Origin: Paludibacterium yongneupense DSM 18731
GTDB lineage: Bacteria; Pseudomonadota; Gammaproteobacteria; Burkholderiales; Chromobacteriaceae
NCBI RefSeq assembly: GCF_000422925.1
Contig: NZ_AUGZ01000024.1
Coordinates: 26,628-90,627 of the forward strand
Reading direction: 5' to 3'
DNA: 64,000 bases
Part shown: positions 38,922-47,918 of the stretch, piece by piece
Layout of the letters: every line of letters begins with the position of its first letter
Position numbering within the stretch: position 1 is the first letter of the stretch
The notes under the pieces: generated by a model
Databases searched by the model: none
Seen by the model: the letters and a program-made list of their open reading frames with translations, nothing else
Told to the model about the DNA's origin: nothing
Made by a program: the position numbers and the translations under genes

Positions 38922-39605
38922 TCACGGCAGATCGACGAAGGGCATGCGCCGCTGGATGATACGCGTCTTGCGCCCCAGGCCGGGCGCATTGCGGTGATCG
39001 TCGTAGTAGCGGGGATTTGGCACCATGGCAGCCAGCTTGGCGGCCTGCCCTGCCGACAAGCGCGCTGCCGTGGTATGGAAATAGTAATGCGACGCCGCCT
39101 CGGCCCCGAAAACGCCATTGCCCCACTCGATCACATTCAGATAGATCTCGAAGATGCGGCGCTTGTCCATGACCGCCTCCAGCATCACCGTGATCATGGC
39201 TTCTTCCAGCTTGCGCCACGGCGTTTTCTGGCTGGAAAGAAACAGATTCTTCGCCAGTTGCTGACTGATGGTCGAGCCGCCGGCGACGATATGCCCCTGC
39301 TTCAGGTTTTTCTGGAACGCCGCTTCCATTCCATCCCAGTCGAAACCGACATGGTCGACGAATTTGGCGTCCTCGGCCGCAATCATCCCGCGCTTGAGAT
39401 TATTGGAAATCCGCGCATAGGGCACCCACTTCTGCCGCAACTCCGCTTCGGGGTCATCTTGCTGCAAGGCCGCCAGCCTTTCGTTCATGAACGCGCTGGC
39501 GGAAGGGTTGTGATCACGCCAATACAGCACATGCCCGAAAATCCACATGTTGTACAAGAGAATGGCGGCCACCAGGGCCGCCAGAATTTTCAGTGTCAGG
39601 CGCAT
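38922..39605 (-). CDS. mtgA: monofunctional biosynthetic peptidoglycan transglycosylase
   Basis: 227 residues, GT51 family. A single N-terminal membrane anchor (LTLKILAALVAAILLYNMWI), then the catalytic AAEDAKFVDHVGFDW and GGSTISQQLAKNLFLS motifs, and IEWGNGVFGAEAAS. Polymerises lipid II glycan chains without a transpeptidase domain. ATG at 39605 chosen as it starts the anchor; 4 nt separate it from the aroE stop. Confidence 0.95.
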   Translation of the reverse strand: MRLTLKILAALVAAILLYNMWIFGHVLYWRDHNPSASAFMNERLAALQQDDPEAELRQKWVPYARISNNLKRGMIAAEDAKFVDHVGFDWDGMEAAFQKNLKQGHIVAGGSTISQQLAKNLFLSSQKTPWRKLEEAMITVMLEAVMDKRRIFEIYLNVIEWGNGVFGAEAASHYYFHTTAARLSAGQAAKLAAMVPNPRYYDDHRNAPGLGRKTRIIQRRMPFVDLP

Positions 39606-39609
39606 GGAA

Positions 39610-40434
39610 TCAGGAGAGAACCTCGCGCAGCAGATGGGTGACCTTGTGGGTGGCGGGATGAACGCCACGCCAGATGGCGTAGGACTCGGCCGCTTGTTCC
39701 ACCAGCATGCCCAGGCCATCGGCCAGCATGCCGGCGTTTTCCGCCTGCGCGCGACGCAGGAAAGGCGTGAGCCCCTTGCTATAGACCATGTCGTAAGCGA
39801 GCGTGCGCGGGCCGAACACGCCATGCGGCAGCGGCGGCATCTCGTCGTTCAGGCTGGTCGGCGTCGCATTGATCACGATATCGAAACTCTCGCCGCCGAG
39901 GGCATCGTAGGATACGGCACGGCACTCGCCCCAGGCGGCGAACTGATGCGCGAGAGCCTGCGCACGGATCAGCGTACGGTTGGCGATGGTCACGGCCGCC
40001 GGCTTTTCTTCCAGCAAGGGCGCGAGCACGCCACGAACCGCCCCGCCCGCCCCCAGGATCAGAATGCGCTGACCGGCGATGGCGACGTCGAGATTATCCT
40101 TGATGTCGCGCACCAGCCCGACGCCATCCGTGTTGTCGCCATAGACGCGACCGTCCGGATGGAACAGCAAGGTATTGACGGCTTCGGCCGCGCGCGCGCG
40201 CTCGCTGACTTCGGTCGCAAAGCGGAAGGCGTCGCCCTTGAACGGCAAGGTCACGTTCAGGCCGAGCCCGCCCTCGGCGACAAAGCGGCGCACGACATCG
40301 TCGAAACCGCCGATTTCGGCGAACAACAAGTCGTACTGGATGCTGTCGCCCTGCGCCTGGGCGAATTCGGTATGGATTAGCGGGGACTGACTGTGGGAAA
40401 TGGGATTCCCGATAACAGCGTAACGGTCGGTCAT
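39610..40434 (-). CDS. aroE: shikimate dehydrogenase (NADP+)
   Basis: 274 residues. RYAVIGNPISHSQSPLIH start, NVTLPFKGDAFRFA with the catalytic Lys, YGDNTDGVGLVRDI, GAGGAVRGVLAPLL Rossmann loop, and NATPTSLNDEMPP. Reduces 3-dehydroshikimate in the aromatic pathway. First gene of aroE-mtgA-prmC, a gene order common in betaproteobacteria for aroE-mtgA. Confidence 0.97.
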   Translation of the reverse strand: MTDRYAVIGNPISHSQSPLIHTEFAQAQGDSIQYDLLFAEIGGFDDVVRRFVAEGGLGLNVTLPFKGDAFRFATEVSERARAAEAVNTLLFHPDGRVYGDNTDGVGLVRDIKDNLDVAIAGQRILILGAGGAVRGVLAPLLEEKPAAVTIANRTLIRAQALAHQFAAWGECRAVSYDALGGESFDIVINATPTSLNDEMPPLPHGVFGPRTLAYDMVYSKGLTPFLRRAQAENAGMLADGLGMLVEQAAESYAIWRGVHPATHKVTHLLREVLS

Positions 40435-40588
40435 GGTCGGCTCTCAGAAAGGGTCACGGCAGCGCGAGCTGCACTTCATGTCAGACCAACACTTTGCCGT
40501 GAACCGCCGCAAACATCAACCGGCAGTCTGCGGCCAGCGCACCGGATACGCGTCCGGCGCGGCGGCAACGGACCTCGCGCAAGAGCGC

Positions 40589-41041
40589 CTAAGCGTGTCG
40601 CCAGGGCAGCCCGCGCCCCTTCCAGCCGCCGGTGCTGCCGCGCTGGCCGTCCGCGTTGCGGTCGCCCTCGAAGCCTTCCAGCACGTTATAGACATGACTG
40701 AAACCGGCCGCCGCCGCCAGCCGCGCGGTTTCGTCGGAACGAACTCCGGAGCGGCACAGAAACAGGACCAGACTCTCCGGATCGACCTGCTTGGCAAGCT
40801 GGGTCATGAAGTGGGGATTTTCCGTCATGCCAGGATAATGGCGGAACTCGATTCGCACCGAGTCGGGCACCATGCCGACGAGATCCCACTCCGCACTGCT
40901 GCGCACATCGACCAGACAGGCCCCCGGCACCTGCTTCCACAACGTATAGGCCTCGACCGGCGAGACAGCCCCCGAATACGGCAAGCCGAGCCGTGCGCCG
41001 CGCTCCTGCGCGGCATCGAGAATTTGCTTGATCTGACTCAT
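40589..41041 (-). CDS. rhodanese-like domain protein
   Basis: 150 residues, one rhodanese domain. VDVRSSAEWDLVGMVPDSV and the six-residue active loop CRSGVR with a catalytic cysteine in LVLFLCRSGVRSDETARL. It ends with a Gly/Arg/Trp-rich tail (QRGSTGGWKGRGLPWRHA). AGAGGAAG precedes the ATG at 41041; the frame open to 41245 runs through the glnA control region and is not used. Divergent from glnA. Sulfur-transfer substrate unknown. Confidence 0.9.
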   Translation of the reverse strand: MSQIKQILDAAQERGARLGLPYSGAVSPVEAYTLWKQVPGACLVDVRSSAEWDLVGMVPDSVRIEFRHYPGMTENPHFMTQLAKQVDPESLVLFLCRSGVRSDETARLAAAAGFSHVYNVLEGFEGDRNADGQRGSTGGWKGRGLPWRHA

Positions 41042-41129
41042 GTCTGTCTTCCTCTGGATGCGGCATCTTGGCGCCGTTCGTGTGCTCTGATTATCAGAAA
41101 TAGTAGGGGCCAGAGCAAACTTCGTTTGC

Positions 41130-41175
41130 GCACCATAATAGTGCACAACAAAAAATGGCAGCACCTTTTTGGCGC
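41130..41175 (+). promoter_or_regulatory. two NtrC-type enhancer sites upstream of glnA
   Basis: GCACC-ATAAT-AGTGC (41130-41144) and GCACC-TTTTT-GGCGC (41161-41175) match GCACC-N5-GGTGC at 9/10 bases each. Their centres are 31 bp apart, three helical turns, and about 98 and 129 bp before the predicted start site, like E. coli glnA. Confidence 0.75.
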
Positions 41176-41238
41176 GCAAGACAAACGATGACGGCAGCGA
41201 TAGCCTTATGCCACAATGCACGAAGCGCACGACAGTGT

Positions 41239-41255
41239 CTGGCACACTTCGTGCT
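41239..41255 (+). promoter_or_regulatory. sigma-54 promoter of glnA
   Basis: CTGGCAC-ACTTC-GTGCT: GG (41241-41242) and GC (41253-41254) with the obligatory 10-nt spacing; one mismatch to YTGGCAC-N5-TTGCW. Confidence 0.8.
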
Positions 41256-41318
41256 AATTAGCAGCAGAGCCTTTTCCCAGCATACCTTTTGGTGCACGCA
41301 GTCTTTTAGGAGATCATC

Positions 41319-42737
41319 ATGGCGGTTGCAGACGTACTGAAACTGATCAAGGAAAACGACGTCAAGTTCGTTGACCTTCGCTTTACCGATACCCGCGGCA
41401 AGGAACAACACGTATCGTTACCGGCTCGCATCGTGCTGGAAGACGGCGAAGCCTGGTTTGAAAACGGTCACGCGTTCGACGGTTCTTCCATCGCGGGCTG
41501 GAAAGGCATTCAGGCTTCCGACATGCTGCTGATGGCCGATCCGGCAACCGCCAAGATCGACCCGTTCTACGACGAGCCGACCGTATTCATGTCCTGCGAC
41601 GTGGTCGACCCGGCCGACGGCAAGGGCTACGACCGTTGCCCGCGCTCCATCGCCAAACGCGCTGAAGCGTACCTGAAGGCGACCGGCGTGGGCGATACCG
41701 CCTACTTCGGCCCCGAACCCGAATTCTTCATCTTCGACTCGGTCACCTGGCATTCCGACATGTCCGGCTGTCACGTCAAGATCGTTTCCGAAGAAGGCGC
41801 CTGGTCTTCCGCCACCGAATTCGAAGGCGGCAACACCGGCCATCGTCCGGGCATCAAGGGCGGCTATTTCCCGGTTCCCCCGGTCGATTCCGCACAAGAC
41901 CTGCGTTCGGCCATGGTTCTGCTGCTCGAAGAACTGGGCGTGCCGGTCGAAGTGCATCACCATGAAGTGGCGACCGGCGGCCAGAACGAAATCGGCACCC
42001 GTTTCTCCACCCTGACCCAACGCGCCGACTGGACCCAGATCCTGAAGTACGTGGTACAAAACGTGGCCCATAGCTACGGCAAGACCGCGACCTTCATGCC
42101 CAAGCCCATCGTTGGCGACAATGGCTCGGGCATGCACGTTCACCAGTCGATCTGGAAAGACGGTCAGAACCTGTTCGCAGGCGACGGCTATGCCGGCCTG
42201 TCCGATACCGCCCTCTACTACATCGGCGGCATCATCAAGCATGCCAAGGCTCTGAACGCCATCACCAACCCGGGTACCAACTCGTACAAGCGTCTGGTTC
42301 CGCACTTCGAAGCTCCGGTCAAGCTCGCCTACTCGGCCAAGAACCGCTCGGCCTCGATCCGCATTCCGCACGTGGCGAGCCCGAAAGCCCGCCGTATCGA
42401 AGCGCGCTTCCCGGATCCGTTGGCCAACCCGTACCTGTGCTTCTCCGCTCTGCTGATGGCCGGCCTCGACGGCATCCAGAACAAGATCCACCCGGGCGAT
42501 GCGGCCGACAAGAACCTGTACGATCTGCCGCCGGAAGAAGACAAGCTGATCCCGACCGTCTGCGCCTCGCTCGACGAAGCCCTCGACGCACTGGACAAGG
42601 ATCGCGAGTTCCTGACCCGTGGCGGTGTGTTCAGCAACGAATGGATCGACGCCTTCATCGAACTGAAGATGCAAGAAGTCAACCTGACCCGCATGACCAC
42701 GCACCCGGTTGAATTCTCGATGTACTACAGCCTGTGA
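41319..42737 (+). CDS. glnA: glutamine synthetase type I
   Basis: 472 residues; makes glutamine from glutamate, ammonia and [32 protein letters not shown], and [12 protein letters not shown] are seen. So are the [11 protein letters not shown] segment, [11 protein letters not shown], and the adenylylation-site tyrosine in [11 protein letters not shown], indicating the GlnE-regulated GSI-beta class. TTAGGAG ribosome-binding site before the ATG. Preceded by sigma-54 and NtrC-type sites; its regulators ntrB/ntrC are 13 kb downstream, past the accessory block. Confidence 0.98.
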   Translation: MAVADVLKLIKENDVKFVDLRFTDTRGKEQHVSLPARIVLEDGEAWFENGHAFDGSSIAGWKGIQASDMLLMADPATAKIDPFYDEPTVFMSCDVVDPADGKGYDRCPRSIAKRAEAYLKATGVGDTAYFGPEPEFFIFDSVTWHSDMSGCHVKIVSEEGAWSSATEFEGGNTGHRPGIKGGYFPVPPVDSAQDLRSAMVLLLEELGVPVEVHHHEVATGGQNEIGTRFSTLTQRADWTQILKYVVQNVAHSYGKTATFMPKPIVGDNGSGMHVHQSIWKDGQNLFAGDGYAGLSDTALYYIGGIIKHAKALNAITNPGTNSYKRLVPHFEAPVKLAYSAKNRSASIRIPHVASPKARRIEARFPDPLANPYLCFSALLMAGLDGIQNKIHPGDAADKNLYDLPPEEDKLIPTVCASLDEALDALDKDREFLTRGGVFSNEWIDAFIELKMQEVNLTRMTTHPVEFSMYYSL

Positions 42738-42774
42738 TAGCGCCGGACGTCTGACGACGTCCAAAGCGATCCTT

Positions 42775-42808
42775 AAACCCGCAAGCCCCAGGGCTTTGCG
42801 GGTTTTTT
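42775..42808 (+). terminator. terminator of glnA
   Basis: AAACCCGCAAGCCC / GGGCTTTGCGGGTTTTTT, 14-bp stem with one mismatch, two-base loop, T6. Confidence 0.9.
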
Positions 42809-42911
42809 CATATGAGATCCCGCCACTGCCGGGTGTGCCCCGCCATCGACGGCATGCTCAGTGGCGTATCGAAACGGCAGGATACAAAGGACGGCACGGA
42901 AGAGAGCTTCA

Positions 42912-43088
42912 ATGGAAATTTCGCGACGAATGTCTGTCGATGGTACGGTTAAGAAGTTGTGCCATGGAAAGCTGGAGAAGGCAATGCAACGAAATTCGAC
43001 CGCTTTCGAGCTTGAAAAACATGCCACCCAGTGCATTCAGGACGTCATCCAGAGTCTTCGAAAAAACCCGGCAGGTCATGGTGGCTGA
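42912..43088 (+). CDS. possible small protein (58 aa), unknown
   Basis: Frame starting MEISRRMSVDGTVKKLCHG and ending LRKNPAGHGG, basic and probably helical, with GGAAGAGAG 5 nt upstream of the ATG. It lies after the glnA terminator, at the edge of the accessory block, convergent with the ATP-grasp operon. No family recognised; may be chance or a gene fragment. Confidence 0.3.
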   Translation: MEISRRMSVDGTVKKLCHGKLEKAMQRNSTAFELEKHATQCIQDVIQSLRKNPAGHGG

Positions 43089-43148
43089 CCTAGCAACCTA
43101 AAGCTAACCGGGTTTTCATGATATTAAACTTAACGATAGCGCGCGTTG

Positions 43149-44426
43149 CTATGCATTAGAATGAATTGGCTCTGACAATATTTCAGCAGCAATCTGTAAT
43201 TGAGCCTCCACCTCAGCAGCCAACCGCTTCAACTTGTCAGTTAATGAATCGTAACTACTGTCATGCAGCATGATTTCTCCAACGAACAGTGAATTATCCG
43301 TCACCTTTGCTGTCACTCGATCACCAATGCGCTTGCTATACGAAGCGTTCTCGACATGGATACCCATCGCACGCCCAAGCTCCACAATGTCAGGCACTGC
43401 AAGCAAAGTACCATCCTTTGGAGCACGGATCATCCGAATGCCACTGTATCTGACAAGATTGAGCGGTACCTTATTCCACTCCCCTGTAACCGACCAGTTC
43501 ACCCACACTTCCCAAGGATTGAAATCGGCAAAGGAGTCTTTAGCAAGGTCCCAGATATGCATGCCTGCCGGTCGCATATTGGTTTCTACCGCTGCTGTCA
43601 TATCGGCATTACAGAAGATTTCGTTATGATAAGCACCGTTATCCACTGACACCAATCGACGCATGTAGTCACCAGCTGCATCAATCCTTCTTGCGATCCT
43701 TTCAGGCAATCGCGCTGGAACGATCTGCTGCATCTCGGCCCGGAACTCATCCTCGGTGGTGTGTTTCTCTGTGATCCATACATGGCCCGCAACATAGTCC
43801 CAGCTATATTCTTGAGCATTCTCTATCAACTCTTCGACAATCACGCCGCCCCCCTGATAGGGAGCCAACAGTTCCCATGCTTTAGCGCACTCATCTGGAT
43901 GGCAGATAACCTGGCAGCCACGACTGTTACCCTCGTTAGCAGGCTTGACAAAGGCATGTCCTCCTAACCGGTTGACGACAGAAATGAGCGCATCTAGAGA
44001 CTCAACCTGAACACTGAAGACAGGTTTGTAACCATCGGGATACGGAGAAGCCGCTTGGTCGAGCTGGCGGAAAACCCGCTTATCCAAACCGGCCATGGCA
44101 TCTTCAGGAGAAACGCCCGGCAAGCCGAAATACGTCGTCAGGGCCGCGCCCAGCAATACCCCACGGTCTGAGAATGGCAAGACGCCAATCAATTCAAAAT
44201 CGAGCTGCTTCAAGGTATCAAGCACACATTTAAGTGATCCTTCAAGCATATCCTTACCCAAGGATGTGCTAATCACGACATCTGCAGTAGAATAGTCCTG
44301 TGCTTGGGCATGCTCAGTAATCAGAACAAGTTTTGCATTATGATGACTTTTACATATAGCACGCAACTTGGCGATATCGTAAATGCGTACATTGTTATAC
44401 CCGACAACAATCAGACATCTGCTCAT
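43149..44426 (-). CDS. ATP-grasp ligase 1 (carboxylate-amine ligase type)
   Basis: 425-residue ATP-grasp enzyme. N-terminal Rossmann-like pre-ATP-grasp domain (CLIVVGYNNVRIYDI), then the ATP-binding lysine strand GGHAFVKPANEGNSRG, GGGVIVEELIENAQEYSWD, and the metal-binding strand AAVETNMRPAG (E-x-N-x-R). Enzymes of this class activate a carboxylate as acyl phosphate and join it to an amine, giving a peptide or amide. Last gene of the six-gene operon; its ATG overlaps the previous stop by 4 bp. Lower GC than flanking core genes. Substrates unknown. Confidence 0.82.
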   Translation of the reverse strand: MSRCLIVVGYNNVRIYDIAKLRAICKSHHNAKLVLITEHAQAQDYSTADVVISTSLGKDMLEGSLKCVLDTLKQLDFELIGVLPFSDRGVLLGAALTTYFGLPGVSPEDAMAGLDKRVFRQLDQAASPYPDGYKPVFSVQVESLDALISVVNRLGGHAFVKPANEGNSRGCQVICHPDECAKAWELLAPYQGGGVIVEELIENAQEYSWDYVAGHVWITEKHTTEDEFRAEMQQIVPARLPERIARRIDAAGDYMRRLVSVDNGAYHNEIFCNADMTAAVETNMRPAGMHIWDLAKDSFADFNPWEVWVNWSVTGEWNKVPLNLVRYSGIRMIRAPKDGTLLAVPDIVELGRAMGIHVENASYSKRIGDRVTAKVTDNSLFVGEIMLHDSSYDSLTDKLKRLAAEVEAQLQIAAEILSEPIHSNA

Positions 44427-45592
44427 TGCGCGACCTCACATACTTGAGTTTCATCAAAGATACGTTTAACGATGGACTTTAACTCTTCAGGCTTACCACG
44501 CAAAATGCCGTTCAGTGGAGATGCATCGGGCGCATACGTAAAACCAACTTTTACCCCACGTGGCTGAGAATTACATTGGTACGATACTAGGTTAGATATC
44601 CATTTATTTGATTCAAACTGAATTTCCAGCTGACCACTATAGTGATGTCCAGGATAGACAAACCACCCGAAACACGTGGATTGTTCAACTGGATAAAATT
44701 GTTGGCACTGGCCATAGATCTGATAATGTAGATCTACTTGATAAAGATTGATTCCTGTTTTCAGTTCGAAAGTTTCAGCTACACCAGCTCCACCAACCCG
44801 GCATGCCACCTCGAGGAAGAGGTAATTTCCATCATCACTTAAAATACCTTCGAAATGAAAACTTCCATCACGATGCCCTAATTTTTTAAGTGTTCGATTA
44901 GCCAAATCAATCGAAGAGGAATCATAGGCGGTCTGGACTGATCCCAGAGGTGATCCGAAAGTATAATTTAAACAATCCCCCACATATACACTTGTTATGG
45001 CTGAAATCAATTCTCCAGAATTAACGTATCCATCAACATGAAAAACTTCACCAGGAACAAATTGCTCAATAAATATTGTTTTATGATCTGAAAATTCATT
45101 GAGATGAGCTAGTATTTCATTAACGCTACCAATAACAATACCAACACTTGACGCTTCCATCCGAGGTTTTATCAAATAGCGTCCTGCAGTCGGAGTTGTA
45201 CGATAAAAATCTTCAACACTCCAGAAATTTGGCTGGCATATCCCTGCGTCACGGCATAGTGTGCGCATTAAAAATTTGTCACGAAGAGGTAGTACATCCT
45301 GAGTTTTGTCTCCCTGGATTCCATAATGCTCTCGCAACAATGCGGCAGGCAGCAGATCATATTCAGACCTTGCTATCAATCGATCTGCATTATTTAATAG
45401 TGCATCTAATTTTTCAATTACATAGCTGATATCAAAGGAGGCACAATCCATTATTTTCTTATTGGCGCTTGATGGCAAATCAGATCCACCTCCGGCAAGG
45501 CAAAGATATGTAACGTTGTGCTCAAAATGGTCGATTGCCAGGTCATAACGAATTTTATCGAATGGAATTCGATGAAGAATGACAATATTCAT
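44423..45592 (-). CDS. ATP-grasp ligase 2
   Basis: 389 residues. RDKFLMRTLCRDAGICQPNF is the usual region before the ATP site. ATP-binding strand GRYLIKPRMEASSVGI, hinge TIFIEQFVPGEVFHVDG, and final metal strand YLFLEVACRVGGAG. In the last motif the usual Asn of E-x-N-x-R is Ala (EVACR), a variant seen in some amino-acid ligases of the fold. Overlaps both neighbours by 4 bp (ATGA). Different enough from ligases 1 and 3 that it is not a recent duplicate. Confidence 0.82.
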   Translation of the reverse strand: MNIVILHRIPFDKIRYDLAIDHFEHNVTYLCLAGGGSDLPSSANKKIMDCASFDISYVIEKLDALLNNADRLIARSEYDLLPAALLREHYGIQGDKTQDVLPLRDKFLMRTLCRDAGICQPNFWSVEDFYRTTPTAGRYLIKPRMEASSVGIVIGSVNEILAHLNEFSDHKTIFIEQFVPGEVFHVDGYVNSGELISAITSVYVGDCLNYTFGSPLGSVQTAYDSSSIDLANRTLKKLGHRDGSFHFEGILSDDGNYLFLEVACRVGGAGVAETFELKTGINLYQVDLHYQIYGQCQQFYPVEQSTCFGWFVYPGHHYSGQLEIQFESNKWISNLVSYQCNSQPRGVKVGFTYAPDASPLNGILRGKPEELKSIVKRIFDETQVCEVAQ

Positions 45593-46884
45593 GTGCGGTA
45601 CTCGACTATGAAGTGTGTTTCACTCGCGGAAATAAACGACTTCACCGCTGAGCATGACAAAGAAGTGATGTCCCATAAAGCCTGACCTACAAAAATTTCA
45701 CGCTCAACGTCTGGTAAGTGCTCACCTTCATTGATGAACAACTTGTCCATCAAAACGGGTAGCCCAGTTTCGTTGCGGGTCAAACGATTGATAGTTCTAC
45801 CCTTTTCACCAAAAAACACACGAAAGAAAGTTTTCCTATGTTTCTCAGAATCAAAGGAGATATCGTCGCCGACAATCAACCCTACCCAATATGATAAAAG
45901 GTCAGCATTACTATGAAGACGAGTGCTATCAACGATATAGGCCCCACCGATCCGAGGATTTATCTCGATAATTTCCCAGCCATCGTCAGAGTGATACCGT
46001 GCCTCGATGTGATAGACGCCAGTGTCGATACCTAGGGCAATAAGACATCTAGATACAAAATCAACACCATCTGCACATTCCTTCTCAGACAGAGAAATAG
46101 GAGGGCAGACACATGCATTCTCTAAAGTCGTACGGCTATGCGATTGCAAGTCAACTTTTTCGTGAATAGCATGTACAGCAACCCCTGCGATTCCAACACT
46201 TACTTCAAAGCTGCATTCAATTCCATTGATATAATCCTCTATAATAAATTGCATGTCTTCATCGAAAACTCCGCAATATGCAGCATCGGAACAGGCCAAC
46301 TGACGCAAGGGCTCTAGTTCATCATACGAAACAATTCTGTCAGCTCGGAATGCACCGAAAGAGGCAAGACCAACTCTAGGCTTGATGAAGTAGTGATGTA
46401 GATTCGTCAGCTGATCAAATAGCTCTTGATCAAGTATAAATACATTTTTTCTAGACAACCCATTCTGCATAAGAGTTTTACGCATTAATAGCTTATCCCG
46501 GAGCAAATCAACTATTTCAACATCAATATCATTAGCCCTCAGCACCTTATTAGCATAAGCCATTATGCTTCGATACCCATCCCAAACTGAAATACAACCT
46601 ACTAATTTAATATCGTTACTTAACGATGACACAAACACATCAACATCGTGTTTATTTAATGAATAACCATCAGTGAAACTGACAATTTCCACTTTATTAA
46701 GCCAGTCTGGTTGCAGGCCGCGAGATGATTTAGATGAGAGCACACAAGCTTGATATCCCCGACGATTAATTTCTTCAGCCAGGGGACCAACTTGAGACAA
46801 TCCCTGATGCGATAAAATAATAAACCCATTTTTCATCATTCTATCCATATTTAAAGCCACCCCAACCAGGGGTGGCACTATCAT
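45589..46884 (-). CDS. ATP-grasp ligase 3
   Basis: Up to 431 residues. N-terminal domain GFIILSHQGLSQVGPLAEEI, then LRDKLLMRKTLMQNG, ATP strand HYFIKPRVGLASFGA, FIIEDYINGIECSFEVSV, and an intact metal motif WEIIEINPRIGGAYI. Three start choices exist: the ATG at 46884 overlaps the upstream stop (ATGA) but lacks a ribosome-binding site, while an ATG at 46848 has GGGGTGG about 8 nt upstream and gives 419 residues. First of the three ligases to be translated. Product unknown. Confidence 0.82.
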   Translation of the reverse strand: MIVPPLVGVALNMDRMMKNGFIILSHQGLSQVGPLAEEINRRGYQACVLSSKSSRGLQPDWLNKVEIVSFTDGYSLNKHDVDVFVSSLSNDIKLVGCISVWDGYRSIMAYANKVLRANDIDVEIVDLLRDKLLMRKTLMQNGLSRKNVFILDQELFDQLTNLHHYFIKPRVGLASFGAFRADRIVSYDELEPLRQLACSDAAYCGVFDEDMQFIIEDYINGIECSFEVSVGIAGVAVHAIHEKVDLQSHSRTTLENACVCPPISLSEKECADGVDFVSRCLIALGIDTGVYHIEARYHSDDGWEIIEINPRIGGAYIVDSTRLHSNADLLSYWVGLIVGDDISFDSEKHRKTFFRVFFGEKGRTINRLTRNETGLPVLMDKLFINEGEHLPDVEREIFVGQALWDITSLSCSAVKSFISASETHFIVEYRT

Positions 46885-47633
46885 GCGGCTTGTTTTTCTA
46901 CACCATAGAGTCGATAAATATCTGCGAAGAACATTTTTAAAAGTTCTTGAATCTCAGACAAATACCGTTTGACATCAATCAAATCCTCTTGACTATCAAT
47001 CAATAAACTCAGAATATCCCACATATCTTGCGAATGATCTTCTACCAAATCAGTGTTCAGGTGTGCTGACTGTCCAACAATCTTATCTTTTCCAATAGAA
47101 TCCGTGAGCGCCTTTATTTGCTTAGGAGTAATTTTCTGCGTTGTATATTCAACAAGATAGCTATAGCAGATCACACCAAGTGGTTTTTCATGTTCCGCAA
47201 TAAAATACAGGTATCCTGCCAATAGGCGCGTAAAAAAACTCGGCTCGGTTTTGTAAATTTCCTCTCGCGTTACACCGATTCGTTCTGCATCCTGCATGAA
47301 TAGAATATCATGCAGCATTTCCTCATCTTGATAAGCGGCATACAGCTTTGCGGCCTCCGCGTGCAGCTTCGATACTTTATGTAATGTATTTGCTTGTGCA
47401 CTTCGCATCAATCGGATGCGCCATGCATGCTCAATTAGTGACTGCCTGTAGTATGGCATCTCGATCTGCTTGCCTTCGAAATGCTTGGCAAAAGGCACAG
47501 TACGATTCCATTCTTCAATTTTTTCATCAAGGAACTTGTCAATTTCTTGCTTTGCTTCTGCACTTTCCTCTTTGCTAAGGAATGGTTTGCAACGATAGAT
47601 AGAGCGGTCGGTGATACGATTGCGATTTTCCAT
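46881..47633 (-). CDS. heme-oxygenase-like metalloenzyme candidate (HDO-type oxidase/oxygenase)
   Basis: 250 residues, all-helical, no signal peptide. It fits the TenA/PqqC/heme-oxygenase-like fold in which several non-heme diiron oxidases (HDOs) are known. Candidate ligands: E105-x-x-H108 in DEEMLHD, E162 in YLVEYTT, and H191/D195/H200 in AHLNTDLVEDH. This spacing resembles the E-xxH / E / H-or-D-xxx-D-H sets of CADD- and UndA-type proteins. The adjacent ferredoxin could supply electrons. AGGAG lies 11 nt before the ATG, 12 nt after the ferredoxin gene. A thiaminase-like or PqqC-like non-metal role is the alternative. Reaction unknown. Confidence 0.65.
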   Translation of the reverse strand: MENRNRITDRSIYRCKPFLSKEESAEAKQEIDKFLDEKIEEWNRTVPFAKHFEGKQIEMPYYRQSLIEHAWRIRLMRSAQANTLHKVSKLHAEAAKLYAAYQDEEMLHDILFMQDAERIGVTREEIYKTEPSFFTRLLAGYLYFIAEHEKPLGVICYSYLVEYTTQKITPKQIKALTDSIGKDKIVGQSAHLNTDLVEDHSQDMWDILSLLIDSQEDLIDVKRYLSEIQELLKMFFADIYRLYGVEKQAA

Positions 47634-47645
47634 AGAAATTTTCTC

Positions 47646-47918
47646 CTAGTTAACTTCACTTAATACTACATCACCAAATGCCTTGCACTGGCAGGCCAAC
47701 CGCATCGACGAATCATTTTCTTTGATAAGTTCAAACAATCGATCTTCCCTTGCGGTTTTTCTGGTCAGGTTCTCTGCACCATTAATAACTTTGATCGCGC
47801 AAGTTCCACAGTTTCCAGATTTGCAACCAAACATTATTATGTCTTCAATTTCAATCAAATCGATGGCATCAGTAAACTCAACAGAGACTCCAGCTTTAAC
47901 GAATGTCAATATCGGCAT
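47646..47918 (-). CDS. 2Fe-2S ferredoxin, plant type
   Basis: 90 residues. Cysteines C32, C37, C40 in FGCKSGNCGTCAIKV and C76 in RLACQC match the C-x4-C-x2-C...C 2Fe-2S pattern; C78 is an extra. Small soluble electron carrier, likely reducing the neighbouring HDO-like protein. ATG at 47918 lies inside the end of the MFS gene (23-nt overlap), indicating translational coupling. Confidence 0.92.
   Translation of the reverse strand: MPILTFVKAGVSVEFTDAIDLIEIEDIIMFGCKSGNCGTCAIKVINGAENLTRKTAREDRLFELIKENDSSMRLACQCKAFGDVVLSEVN

Noticed and set aside
42912..43088. The 58-aa ORF as precursor peptide of an ATP-grasp-made RiPP (graspetide)
   Set aside because: It lies on the opposite strand, lacks a Thr/Glu/Asp-rich core repeat, and the three ligases look like small-molecule carboxylate-amine ligases rather than graspetide-type RimK-like enzymes.
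46881..47633. Reading the 250-aa protein as TenA thiaminase
   Set aside because: No thiamin genes nearby; the E-xxH, E, H/D/H pattern and adjacent ferredoxin favour a metal-dependent oxidase.
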